Positions 23,823 through 35,749 of a DNA stretch of 64,000 nucleotides are shown here, in pieces. Position 1 is the first letter of the stretch; each line of letters opens with the position of its first letter. The stretch is from NCBI GenBank assembly GCA_040437565.1, contig JBDOQK010000054.1, forward strand, positions 1 through 64,000. The letters are read 5' to 3'. The notes under the pieces were generated by a model, which made no database searches, was not told where the DNA came from, and saw only the letters and a list, made by a program, of their open reading frames with translations. Made by a program: the position numbers and the translations under genes. This stretch comes from Albugo candida. Its lineage: Eukaryota > Oomycota > Peronosporomycetes > Albuginales.

Positions 23823-24572
23823 ATGTGTACACTGCGACGTCTTTTATTGTTTTTGCTGCTCCAAGTGTTTAGCCCTTCAAGCAATGGTAGCGACGAATGC
23901 TTTATCAAAAAAGATCAGTCTTGTACGCGCAATCAAATGGGAACCCAGTATGCCTCTGCATTTCTATTATCCCCACAATCTTCAGCTGTGGAATATTTTT
24001 GTCACCCTTCTTTTCTGAAAGAAACAAGTAAAGGAAAATCCCCTTACCAGCTTCGTCCAAATGGAATTGGAAAAGATTGTAATACGTTCCGATACGAGTT
24101 TTATAAAAATCAAATTGAATTTGCAAGAAGTCATGAATTCTCTTTCGTTCCCACGCTTGTTATGAAATCACATACAACCAGCTGGAATGTTCAGATTAAA
24201 GAACTATCGGCCAATGGCAAGGTGAGATATGGCCCGCGTTCATTTTTTTTCCACATGGGAGCACGAACAGAATTCCACATACCTGAGTTTCAATCATTGG
24301 AACAAGGTAGTAATGTATTTAGATTAACCACCAACGAAGGAAAACAAACTTTGATTATATCAGTTCCACCCTCAAAGATTGCCCAATCCGACTCCGATTC
24401 ATGGTATCTGGTCATTGGTAACGATTTACTAGAGAATTTGCGCATTGGATTTAGAAAAGTAGGCGAAGAACAGTTCGAGGTAGGTCTTGGAAAGATGTCG
24501 ATTGAAGCTAGCAGCTCTACCTCTACACATGATGTTCCTGGAAGAGAATTTCATATTGATATCAAGGAATAA
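23823..24572 (+). CDS. Putative secreted protein, 249 residues
   Basis: The frame is open from 23,511, but the ATG at 23,823 is chosen because it begins a classical signal peptide: MCTLRRLLLFLLLQVFSPSS, a short basic start, a hydrophobic core and a small-residue cleavage zone. The mature part has three or four Cys residues early on (DECFIKKDQSC, EYFCHP, GKDCNTF), and the second half looks beta-rich (e.g. SWYLVIGNDLLENLRIGF). There are no transmembrane helices after the signal. No known family was recognised, and neither RxLR nor a true CHxC motif was found. In a biotrophic oomycete such a protein could be an effector or a surface protein, but this is inference. It is intact and intronless, unlike its neighbours. 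Confidence 0.65.
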   Translation: MCTLRRLLLFLLLQVFSPSSNGSDECFIKKDQSCTRNQMGTQYASAFLLSPQSSAVEYFCHPSFLKETSKGKSPYQLRPNGIGKDCNTFRYEFYKNQIEFARSHEFSFVPTLVMKSHTTSWNVQIKELSANGKVRYGPRSFFFHMGARTEFHIPEFQSLEQGSNVFRLTTNEGKQTLIISVPPSKIAQSDSDSWYLVIGNDLLENLRIGFRKVGEEQFEVGLGKMSIEASSSTSTHDVPGREFHIDIKE

Positions 24573-24829
24573 ACTTCAATTCATCATGCCTCCTGAAAAT
24601 TCTTTTTGAGAAGCGTCACTTTGCGCCTCACGATCATACCGTGCTTTCCTTCCCACCAGCAGCATGCTTCTTAATGTTGGGCTTTATAGCCAGTTAAATG
24701 TAAGAAAACTAACACTGCGTGATAAAGAACACGGTACGTGTAACGGTTGTCAATTGATCCTTATGACCACCGAACAAAATGCACAAGAAACCGATCCATC
24801 TGAGCGATACTTGCGCGTCAGCAACGCTC

Positions 24830-26140
24830 CTCCAGTTTATTCTTCCGTATGGGAACTATTTTGGAGCATTTGGCGGATGCTTTGTTGCAGAAACCTTAGT
24901 CCAAGCACATCATAAACTCGCACAAATTATGTTCGAGCCAGTCAGGGTGCTAGCTTCCGAAAACATTCGAAAGCTTGGAAGAGATTACATCGGTCGTCCC
25001 ACGCCTTTATAATTTGCGGAAAGGATCACAAAGCATTGTATTGGCGCGCAAATTTCGCTAAAACGCGAGGATTTAGCGCACACAGGAGCGCATAAAATCA
25101 ATAATGCTATCGGTCAAGCCGTTCTCGCAAAAAGATTTGGAGAGCATCGTGTTATTGCTGAATCCCTCGCGGGACAACACGGAGTTGCCACTGCAATCGC
25201 TTGTGCTCTCTTGAGCTTGGACTGTGCCGTTTATATGGGATACCGTGCACTCAAGTCGGTTCTTTTGCGTTTCTCTTCGTCTTTACAGAGTGTGACCGTG
25301 AATGTATAGCGACAATTACGTAAGATGTTTCGTATGAGGATGCTCGGTGCCAAAGTTGCTTCTATTTGCTCAGGATCACAGAAACTCAAGGATGCAGTCA
25401 ATGAGGCTATCCGAGACTGGGTAGCTAATGTCGAGACAACACATTAGAGAATAGGATCGGCTATTGTACCTCATCGTTTCCTAAATATCGTGTGAAATTC
25501 CCAGGCAGTCATTAGATGTAGAGTGAAGGCTCAGGTACAAAAACTTTGTCTCATTTTGAATCGCTCTGTGTACTTACTTGACTCAGCCTTAGCTTTTCAA
25601 TGAGATCGGACGTCTTCAGGATTCTATCGTCGCGTGATCTGGTGGTGATAGCAACGCGATTGGGATGTTTCATCCGTTTATTAGCAATTGTAGTGTTGCG
25701 ATATATAGAGGGGATACATGCATACATGCCGGGCGGCATCTTTCCACACTTCCAGGCGAAACAATAGAAGTATTTCAGGGCACGAAGACGTATATAATCC
25801 AGGATCCTGTCGGTCAAATTTTGCCCACGTGTAGTCTTAGGTGTTGACCCAGAGCATGTTTTTGCAAACTCCAGACGAGCCAAATATGCGAGTGTGAACG
25901 ACTAAGACCCCTAGAGGCATTCCAGCTTCTTTCTAAATTGAAGCTATTATACTCGTGCTCGAGACAGCTCCTGCGGTTTCATTTGGCATGAAATTGGCAG
26001 CCTCATGAACGAAGCGAAAGTCGTTGATGTCAATATTAGTGGCCTTGGAGACAAAGGCATGCTCCAAGTTGCTAAGGAGATCGATTGCAACTTGGAGAAT
26101 GACAATACCAGCTGTTGTATCTTCATTGATTTGTCTCGCA
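24830..26140 (+). pseudogene. trpB-like: Tryptophan synthase beta chain, decayed
   Basis: The plus strand carries the TrpB blocks in correct order but in shifting frames. They are YGNYFGAFGGCFVAETLVQA (24,846 on), YIGRPTPL then FAERITKHC around a TAA at 25,010-25,012, [20 protein letters not shown] with the PLP-binding Lys, [58 protein letters not shown] (cofactor phosphate loop region), GRHLSTL, KTYIIQDPVGQI and VDVNISGLGDKGMLQVAKEI near the C-terminus. The enzyme condenses indole with serine. At least four in-frame stops and several frame changes show that the copy is dead. No alpha-subunit sequence is seen next to it. Confidence 0.9.
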
Positions 26141-26382
26141 CAAATCCTCCGTAGCAATCCAGACGACAACTTCGTCGATAGCTTGGTTGACTCTTGTTTT
26201 CTTGATAAAAGGTACGTATCTTTTTTATTAAAAACTTCCCGTCCGAATATCTAGAAAAAAGATGTTGATCCGATATCTCGAAAGATTGGCCCAAAATACT
26301 AATCTGATACGTTAGAGACGAGACCAGGTTTTAACAGGATACGTAACCGGTACCGAATACAGCATTTCTCTCTCCTTATAGT

Positions 26383-27900
26383 TCAAATGCCGATAAGACT
26401 TCGCATTTCGGTCGCTTTGGGTTCGGCGGTTACGCACTTCCTCAATAAGGTAGGTACATCTTCCATCAAGACACTGGGTGGTTCCCAGTCACTCTCCGTG
26501 TCGTCCAATCCAATCCATTGCACGAGTACCTCCCACTGGTAATTGTCAGGATTGATACGGCAAGCGAAAAAACGGCTCATGTAATGTCCTCCATTTGCGT
26601 ACGCGACGTAGTCTGACACTCTTGTGATGATACTGAATGATGCCACCAATTCCTGTACGTCATAAGTCCAGCCGTTTAACATCGCCACCACTCGCTAAGG
26701 ACCTTTCCACTGAAACATCAATTTGTTAGTACGCCTTGTAACACTTCCCGCCAGCACGAAATCCTAATTTCGAAGCTCACGGGAAAGACGCCATGTTTCT
26801 GCGCATGTCGGTGCCGGGCAGCTTCATTCTTTTTGCGGGAAGCAAGCTTCGGACACTTTTTTGTGCATGCCATCCAATGTGCACTGCAATTCCGATATGT
26901 GCTGCCGCTGCAATTCCCAAAGTTTCTGTTCCGTCAAAGCGGCTATCCCTTGAAACCAAGATGGCTAATATAATACGCTAATTGGGTTCTTCTGCGGCAA
27001 CGCAGTAAAATACGTTACTGGAGCAATTCCTCCAAGTCGACTTGACGGTATTTGATTTAGTGTCGATTTACAGAGCGGTAATAAGCTGGCCCAATTGACA
27101 GTCCGTTGTTGTTTCTCACTCAATAATGACCTCATCACTTTCAATGACTGCCGATTCATGACCTCAACGGTCCCGTTTGCCCACGGACAATGAGCCATAA
27201 CAAAATGATGTTGGGCACCCAAGATTTTTCGTAGTTTTCCTATCACTGCATTCTTGAAATGCGACCCTTGATCCGAAACCCATAAGAAAACGACACCATA
27301 TCGTTTGAACCAATCCATCAATGCCTGAATGTCACCTCCACATTTGCCACTGTTGTTGTTACAAGTTCACAGAATCCACTCATACCATCCTTTAGTACGA
27401 GCACATAAGTATAACCATTCAACTCTTTTGGCATCGATAAAAATCAAAATGTACAACTTCATTTGGTTTCGCCGCGTGAAGTGTTTCTCCATACGGTCGC
27501 GGACATTTTTGGCCATTTGCCATCAGACAGTGTAGGCATTTGTTTACGAGACTTTTCACATCAGTCCACATCGTTTTCCATATCATGTATTTTGACAATT
27601 TGTATAATGTCGTATCGATTCCACAATAACCTGCTGGCTCCGCATGCGCTACCACACACAGTCGCTGTTTGTAACATAATTGCATTGTCCGGTATCCNNN
27701 NNNNNNNNNNNNNNNNNNNNNNNNNNNNNNNNNNNNNNNNNNNNNNNNNNNNNNNNNNNNNNNNNNNNNNNNNNNNNNNNNNNNNNNNNNNNNNNNNCAT
27801 AATTGGCTTTACAGCTGCGAGACAGCGACCTTATCAGACGATTATTATTGGATTTATGCCAGTCTGATTCTCGGGAAATTATCGTCACACCACCATGATC
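26383..27900 (-). mobile_element. Gypsy-type (Ty3) LTR element fragment with chromodomain, broken
   Basis: A fossil fragment on the minus strand. In coding order it holds the zinc-binding head of integrase (27,419-27,685), the integrase core (26,965-27,321) and a C-terminal chromodomain (26,383-26,691), recognisable from EVLVQWIGLDDTESDWEPPS. This is the arrangement of chromoviruses and related gypsy lineages. Reverse transcriptase, protease, Gag and LTRs were not found, and a 100-N gap lies at the upstream edge. It is truncated, with a few interruptions. Confidence 0.88.
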
Positions 27901-28960
27901 ATTTGCATCCTATTGCTCCGCATAATGTACGCGTTGTCAGCAATGACCGTGGCCGTGATCACACACTTCAGTTCAAGGATAATGTCACCATGGGAATGAC
28001 GACTTGGGATATTCCGGAAGGCTCGAATAAGATATAGAATTATCTAATCGAGCGGTGGTGGAACAAAACTGTGGTTAATATCGAATTAGAGTATGAAGAA
28101 CGTGATATAAGAAGACACAAACACATTTCCCCCGTGCGATCAGTTCATTTAGAAGAACCACTTCCGTATTCGCGAGTTCCACATATGCACAAATCAGACA
28201 CAGGAGTACATTTTCATTTTCCGATCCAATCAAGCGATGTAAAGTCACGAAAAAACGCGCCTTGGCTCTGTATCTCCAAATCTTTATGAATAAATTCCAT
28301 TTGAGGCTCAAGGCCCACATCATGTGGTATTTCAGATGGTATGACTCAGGTTCATGTTGGTTTGGAATGATCTTGTGGCATGCGTGTCTAGCGATATATC
28401 GGGGCTATCGCTTTTCCTCAGATGAACCAACGACAACTAAGGCAAGAATGGTTTGGAGGAATACAATTGCCAGCAATGTCTAAGTGATAGATAAAAAACT
28501 AATATAAATGAGCTGTGTGATATTTCCCTGAAAATATGCCAACAATGTTTTGGATCTATTCTTCGGGCAGAAAGATCACACGAATAGAGCTACTTTTGAA
28601 GGTAATTCTCATCAGAACAAGCCATCATTTCATCGTCTTTTCTGAGAAGTACCGAATAAAACCAACACTGATGGTTTGATGAGATACAATTGCAAGCTTT
28701 CTTAAAGTCACCTTTGTATATCGGAACTTGAATAGGTGAGCTTTTTTATTGTTTTCTAAAACATGTACCAGAAATGTNNNNNNNNNNNNNNNNNNNNNNN
28801 NNNNNNNNNNNNNNNNNNNNNNNNNNNNNNNNNNNNNNNNNNNNNNNNNNNNNNNNNNNNNNNNNNNNNNNNNNNNNGACATCCACCATTAACACACTTG
28901 CCACCCGAGCAAAGACTGGTAAATCCGAGCAAAACCGGTGACTTGCAGTTCTTTCTTATC
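27901..28960. other. No recognisable gene
   Basis: Contains a 100-N gap (28,778-28,877) and short frames only. Confidence 0.4.
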
Positions 28961-28969
28961 TTCAGCTGG

Positions 28970-30500
28970 TAAAATCTGGATATGCGCGAATAGCAGCTAG
29001 CACACTGATAGCGGAAGGTGCTGGGAGGGGGGTGTATTTTGCGCGCTCTCTGCGTGCTTGGGCAGCGCTCTGTCTAGAGGGCGAAGAATTGCCTTTGTTG
29101 TAGACGGGAAACATGCGAAACGGCGAAGCTACCTACAGGATGAGGACTGCATTCTACCGTTCAGGAGTATCTTCGAGCGAACAAGTTCAAGGTGGAAGTA
29201 TCAGCTCTGACAGAACATGTCAGCACGAACATCCTTCCGCGACTTGGATACGCCCCATCTCCCATAAACTCTGGAAGTACTGCGACACGCTGGCTCCATT
29301 CACTGGACATCAAATACCGCACAGTGACTAAAGGAATATACATTGACGACGATGAGCGGGAGGATGTCATTGCGTACCGGTAACACTTCGTGAAGCGGAT
29401 GGCCGACCTTGAGGCGCGTATGCCGACTGTAGTTGGGAAGGAGGAAGTCGATGGTAACAATGAGTTCACTGCAATCACCTGGCCCCCTAATGGCATTCGT
29501 TCAATCATCTTGGTAACTCATGATGAGAGTACTTTTGCCGCTCATGATGGACTCAAGAGTCTTTGTTTGTCAGACGGTGAACAACCATTACGAAAAAAGA
29601 GACAGGACAGGTCCATTCACGTCACCGACTTCCTTTGCAACATCATAGGCCGGTTAGCAATTGATGAAGAAAAGGCTGCTCAGCATCTTGACCTACAAGC
29701 AGCGGCCTGCATCATCATGCAACCTGGCACGCAGCATGACGGATGGTGGACATCGGATAAACTGTGCAAAAAAGTCTGTGACTTGGCTATCCCAATCTTC
29801 GAAGCTCAATTTCCCAACTGTCAAGCTCTTTTTGCCTTCGACAATGCAACTGGACACAGTGCATTCGCCCCCGATGCCCTTCGAGCCGGCGCAATGAACT
29901 TGTCAAGTGTAGGCAAGCAGCCAAAGATGCGTGCAGCAATGTGGGGACACGGAGTCTCTCAGGATTTGGTTTTTGCTTATGACCATTCTAATGAAACCCT
30001 CCGTGGTCAGGCAAAGGGACTGAAAGCTGTGCTGGGAGGAACGTGGGCTGTGGGAAGCTATCCTAAAGGCGCGATGCAAAATATGTCCTGTGGATGGCGC
30101 AACCTGCTGCGCCAGAAAAATTATGGCCAACCAATCAGACTTCAAAGCACAAGTAGGAATGATAGAGGAGTGAATTGTTGCCGCTGGTCATCAAGTGATA
30201 TTTTACCCAAAATTTCACTGCGAGCTCAACTACATCGAAAACTTTTGGGCAGCCGCTAAGCGATACGCCAGAAAACACTGCGATTACACTTGGAAGATTT
30301 TAATGGTAACAGTTCCAGCTGCCTTGGCATCTGTTCCACTGGATGAGATACGTCGACACTCACGAAAAGCTTGGCGATACATGGACGTTTACCGAAATAG
30401 TCTCACCGGAAAAGAAGCCGAGTATGCGGTGAAAAAGTACAAATCCCACCGACGTGCACCCAATTCTGTTTCGATGGATGTGGGTATCATGACAAGATAA
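28970..30500 (+). pseudogene. DDE-superfamily transposase of a DNA transposon, decayed
   Basis: An unbroken core frame at 29,390-30,259 contains LVTHDESTFAAHDG (first acidic residue), GRSIHVTDFL-like DRSIHVTDFLCNIIGRL, GTQHDGWWTSDKL and ALFAFDNATGHSAFAPDAL (second Asp). The end is in another frame: [20 protein letters not shown] (Glu), CDYTWKIL and a KYKSHRR tail, stopping at 30,500. Upstream, LRANKFKVEVSALTEHV and FARSLRAWAALCLEGEE extend the protein to about 28,970. Lesions seen are a TAA near 29,382, a frameshift in the A run near 30,118, a TGA near 30,177 and a probable frameshift near 29,160. This family of eukaryotic DDE endonucleases is common in fungi and oomycetes. Terminal inverted repeats were not found. 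Confidence 0.8.
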
Positions 30501-33500
30501 GTAGCACCATTATTGACAGTTTCCTGCAAAACTAATATTATCCTTCGAAAACTAATATTCGACAGAATAGTTTAGGCGGCCAAATTTTCTCCAACCTTAG
30601 GAAAATGCCAACATTCAGACGACTTTGCACCGCTACTGCTCCATGAAAAGTTGAATTAATAAAAATCCGAGACTTGTGAAGGGAAGCTTAGGGCATGCTA
30701 TTTGGTACCAAAGGCTTGTTTTCTGTGTAATTTCTATTTTGGCCAAGCCTTAGCGATTCTTGCAGGGCCACTAAGTTGCTGGTTTTAAGTGACATGCACT
30801 ATATCATTTTCACGTTGCATTTCAGGACTGAATATGGAAACGGATCCTATGGTAAAAATACCTGGGACTAGTATCTGCTCAGGTAGAGGTAGCATGATTC
30901 TTTTTTCTGATACAAAGCCGAGGATGAAGTTGGTTGAAGGGGATGCTGCATCGATCATTTCGTGGATCGTTTTGTTGCTGGTCGACTTCATTTGGTCATT
31001 TTGACGCATCGACAATGCATCTCGTAAACAGTATGTGGATAGGCCGAATTACACACATGTATTGTATCGGTCATGCAATTGTCGCTAGAAAATGTCACCC
31101 AAATATTCGCAATAAACAATTTTATGGTATGTAATCTCATACGTGAAAAACGCAGTAGTTTTTTGTTGCTCGTTTTAAAAGTGCTCGATTTGAAATGTTC
31201 TTTTTCACGGGAATCGTTTGACAAGCAGAGATTATTCAGGTGATACAATACACTATTTGTAAAATAGAGCGTGAAACGAGCTTAAGAATTCACCTCGTTA
31301 AATTCAGTACCTAACATTTCATTTCTTGTTCCAAAAGATTCCGACATCTTGACGCGTCATTCTGCTGAAGTTTGAGTTTTGACCAAATTACATCCGTTAT
31401 ATGATCGTATGGCGGTTGATCAAATGCAGACTCTAAACATATAACACGACATTGATATGTTTGTTGATACAACGAAATATCCATAAAAAGAACCCGATCC
31501 CTCATGCTGTGAAAACGTCTTCCATGCTTGCAATATAGAAATGTTTTGAATTGAGCCGAGTAATTTCCATCATGTTACTAAACGCAAAACTACTTCAGCT
31601 GCTGCCTCTCAGAATATTTTAGCAGCATCTTGGCGGGGCAAGCTGAATGTTATTCTTATGTGACCTTGGTTATCAATCTTAGCTGTTCCAGATAGCGGCA
31701 TATTGACGATACAGTTTTTGCTGGATGGTTGATGATACGAATGTGATACCTCGATCTCGGCTACTTTATTCTTGCTCGCATTGCTTACCATTTGAATCCT
31801 AGGTTTTCAAAGCGATTTTATTTCTTAAGTATTGAATGGTGAAATGCGATAATCTCTATGTTAAAATTCGTCGAAAGTTTGCAAGCCCTCGCTTGTAGCA
31901 GCCACGCACACTTAACCTACATTTGGTTTCTTCGATCCCTTCAGCGATTCCACGACCCAGTACTTTGCCTTTACATATGACATGTTTGTCGAAATACCAA
32001 TCATTATCATTGTCAAGAAATGCGCTCGCTCGTTTGAGAAAGGTACTAATTTTCTTAGGAGCTAGGAGGATAACATCCTGGATGTCGGATTATTTGAATC
32101 ACCCATTCCGAAGAATAGAGAGGACCATCAAGACGATGAAGCTTATACTCACTCTTCTTTTGACTGATAAATTTGTGCGATCTCTCGAGTAAGGAGAGGA
32201 GCCATAGGAAAAAAAATTAAAAATAATCAAGTGCAGGTGGATTTGGAAAATACTGGCTTAGGCGTACATGAGCCAGGACATTTGCAACGTAAGAATGGCC
32301 GAGAAGAAGCAACGCGTGATCAAAGCGCTTGAAAAGCCCTGAAGCAAGGTAGGGAAATTGCTCACTCGAAATCATAGGTGTCGCATAACAGATGGGTGCT
32401 ATGTAAAGAAATGCGTGTAATGGCATTCCTGTTCATTCTAAGAGTGAGGATTGATTGAATATGTATTTGCAGCATTTAAACGTAGGAGCCAATCTAGACA
32501 CCTCCATTATGGCAACTTCACCGCGAATCCAAAATGTTATCGGATACTACGATATCTGAGCATTTCACGTCATTATCGTGTTTTCTTCTCAGAGGTTATT
32601 CTTTCTTTATTGTCGTCTTTCTTGCAAATACCCCATCACAACTCTCATCACACTTAGCAAATACTAATGCCGTCGGTTCCAGTGGTCTTATGCGATAGCA
32701 TCCTATTGATGAAGATTACAGAGAATGTAACGACATGATTTACAGATGCAATAAGCGGTATAATCTGGAGGCTGTGGTTATCCTATCAAGTCACCTCAAC
32801 TTATAGTTGCCGCTTGTTCATCGGAGACCTAAAATGCGTCCACAGCAGCTATTCCGGTGCACGTTGTCTAACGTAACGTCGAGAGGACGTCTCAATTGAT
32901 TCCTTTCGTAAGGATATCGAAACCTCGACCGACGCTGGCTTGTACTGAGCTGAATTTTTGCATCCGCAACGGTGTCGATGCAAAAATGAGTGGATAGAGC
33001 GCAATGTTCTTGTTTTCCTGAGATATGGTCGAGTACCTATCATTCCTAGCTTCCCGTCAATAGAACTCGGTTAAGAAATGCAAGTTCGACAATCTCTACC
33101 ACGACATTAAAGATTGGCTCGACTACTCTTCCAAAACATAAGCAGGACTTATCCCATAATAGCACAAATTTTGAGTGCCTCATTCAGCAACGGCATCAAA
33201 GTCTCAGCTAAATTGTCTCACATACTCTAAAAAAAAATTTTCCTTCGCTTATATGAGTTATACAAACGTAAATTACCTGAAGGCATTGTTAGGCACCAGT
33301 GTTGAGCATGCGAACTCGAACCTAAATAAAGAGTGATACTCCATATATAACCTGGAAAGACCAAATTCTCCTATCACTAAGCTGCAAAGTCGGACTTGTG
33401 GAGCTGAGATGTCTTCCTACCAGCCAGTGAGTCCTAATCTTGGCATGCAGCTCATTACCTAACATGATATATCACCATTCATTAGTTCGGTCAAATGGTC

Positions 33501-34641
33501 ATAAAACCCGTAATCGACAAATTCGCTTCTTTTGCTCAAAAACAACTTCCAAGCGTCAACTTGAAAACTGTTTACACGTTCACGATAAGTTTTTAAAAGA
33601 AATAGAAGAGTACGTGCACTTGTTGGAGCTTTTTCAAGACCTTCGATAACGAATGCACAATGAGGATCAAATCAAAAAAATCACAAAGAAACACACTGAT
33701 TGATCTGTGAGCGCAGTTCTATATCCGTGCAAAGATGGAACGAATCTCCTGTCGATATTGGGCTGCGTTTCATGTTGATATGGAACTGGAGGAGCTGAAG
33801 TTTTTGCGCGGAACCATCTGAAGTTTCTAGCTGTACATCCACTCCTCCATCGCTATATGTTCCAAGGTAATTCATCGTCCTCACTGTTGTAGGCAATGCC
33901 AACAACAACAGCAAAAGAAAGAAACCGTTTTAAAGCATCTTCGTAGTTCCGTACAATCAATCGAGCAACTGATTCTGTTACCGCAAAGCTAGACTCATCA
34001 ATCATTTCGCTGTCATCGATCTTTGCTTACGAGATTCATTATCGTCTTATGACCATTCCCTCACTGGTTGTCAAAATCCTTCTGAATACAGTAATTTTTC
34101 CGATTTATAGAGAATCGTTATTGCTGCTGCATCTAATGAGCAGATGTTAATTTACATTTTAATAAAAACGATCCGTGTGTTTTGTTTATTTATGTCCACC
34201 TCGTCCACTTTGACATAATCTTGATAAGCAGTGTAAATTTGAATACGAATAATGTCAACGGCTTCGATCCTTTGATGTCGAAATTCTATGCATTTAAGTG
34301 ATGGAATTTTCAGTGTCGCGAGAGCGATGCGTTTCCAAACACATTGATGGTGGTAGGTGCATTCACCTAGAAAGCGAATATGACGGAAGGTAAGTTTCAG
34401 AAAGCAGATTTGCTACGAAATAAAATGAGCTGCTGAGGGAACGCTCCCGTGGGAATCCTAAAGATCAAATGACGCACGTGTATAATGCTAGACGCATCAT
34501 GTTTCAGATCAAAACATGTCGGGATCTTGTGCTCGTACTGAAAAGAACTTTGTATCTTCTTCCATAATATCGCTTTTTGCATGCTATAGGCACCCGTTAA
34601 GCTCAGGAGGAAACATATAAGAACGTGCGTCCTCGTCAATA
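30501..34641. other. No recognisable gene
   Basis: Several short frames on both strands look faintly protein-like. Examples are minus 30,785-31,015, minus 31,311-31,505, minus 31,609-31,791, plus 33,440-33,649 (ending LHVHDKFLKEIEEYVHLLEL) and minus 33,681-33,914 (an LLLLLALP stretch without an ATG). None could be joined into a gene by splice sites and phase, and none was recognised. Confidence 0.35.
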
Positions 34642-34941
34642 TCACAAAGCGCTTTGGGGTGTTTCGAGCGCGCAAATCGCGTACTGAATCTCTTTTGTAA
34701 AACTTATGTCTTGTGCACTGCTGATCCACAACGGTCGTACCGACTCGAGCTCTTGTAGATGCTGTTTTAATTGAGTGACCTTATTCCGATCCTTGGAGGA
34801 CGCTTTGAGACGCTGGAGCTCTCGTGACTGCATATATAGTATATAGATGGACGCTAAGGACCTCAACATATTGCCAACAAGTATATATTTTTTAAGGACC
34901 TGTGCGTCTCGATCACCTTGTAGCGTTTCATTATCTGCCAT
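34642..34941 (-). CDS. Small helical hypothetical protein, possibly broken
   Basis: A 99-codon frame from ATG, beginning MADNETLQGDRDAQVLKKYI. Charged heptad-like segments (SRELQRLKASSKDRNKVTQL, KQHLQELESVRPLW) suggest helices. A different frame continues downstream with LCDIDEDARSYMFPPELNGC, which looks like a lost C-terminal part, so the reading frame may be shifted or spliced. Function unknown. Confidence 0.3.
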   Translation of the reverse strand: MADNETLQGDRDAQVLKKYILVGNMLRSLASIYILYMQSRELQRLKASSKDRNKVTQLKQHLQELESVRPLWISSAQDISFTKEIQYAICALETPQSAL

Positions 34942-35749
34942 TGTGTATGAGATATGATTGCAACGCAGAGTTCAGATCTTCTTCGTAATCAGCAGAAAAA
35001 CTACTAAAGAGCATGAGAAAATAATACCGGGCAAGTACAATCGTCTACAGTTTATGTCTATACTTGCATAGAGGCTGATAGAGTGTTGTACCCACTAGTT
35101 CGCTGCATGATCGTTCCGCAATGTCCAATGCGTTGGACGTCGTCCCTCCGTAAACTTCGGTCAGCTCGCTCCAGTACAGCTCGCTGCAGTACTTCCGTGC
35201 TTGATCTTCCATTCCTGAGTCTGATGCAAATCATTCTTTGCCAAGTATTGGAGGTCGTCACGATATTGCCAATCTCACGGAAGTAAACTTATCCGCACAA
35301 GGTCTTACTGTTCAGCTGCATTGGGTTTTCCGTAGATTCCAATATACGTTTACAGCAAAGATAAGCTCCTAGAGCCAGAAAACTGCAATTTTAAAAATGT
35401 CCAGTTGCGTTTGTGAATTCACAATACGTTCTCGAACACAATCATCTGTCGTCTTGGACGTGTAGAATGTGTTATCCGTGTCTTCCTTCTTATCTAAATC
35501 GAAATCAATCTCCAGCAATCTTTTGGATCTTCAAAGGTCAAAGCACCCACTAGCTCAAACGTCCAATCACCTCATAGAAATCCCCCGCCGATGGTTTGCG
35601 TCAATGTGTATAAATGATTGTGCCGTCTTCGACAGACAGTCAGTTGTAAGAATAGGGCCTTTGGTCGTCTGTATAAGCGCATTCGACTTCATACTGAAAG
35701 TAGAATCCCAGGGAACGTGACCATCGATCGTTGAGCTAGACCCAATCGA
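34942..35749. other. No recognisable gene
   Basis: Short frames only. Remnants of the downstream half of the oxysterol-binding domain would be expected here but were not recognised. Confidence 0.35.

Noticed and set aside
23990-24000. CHxC effector motif in the secreted protein
   Set aside because: Only a single Cys-His pair (EYFCHP) is present; the second Cys of the motif is missing.
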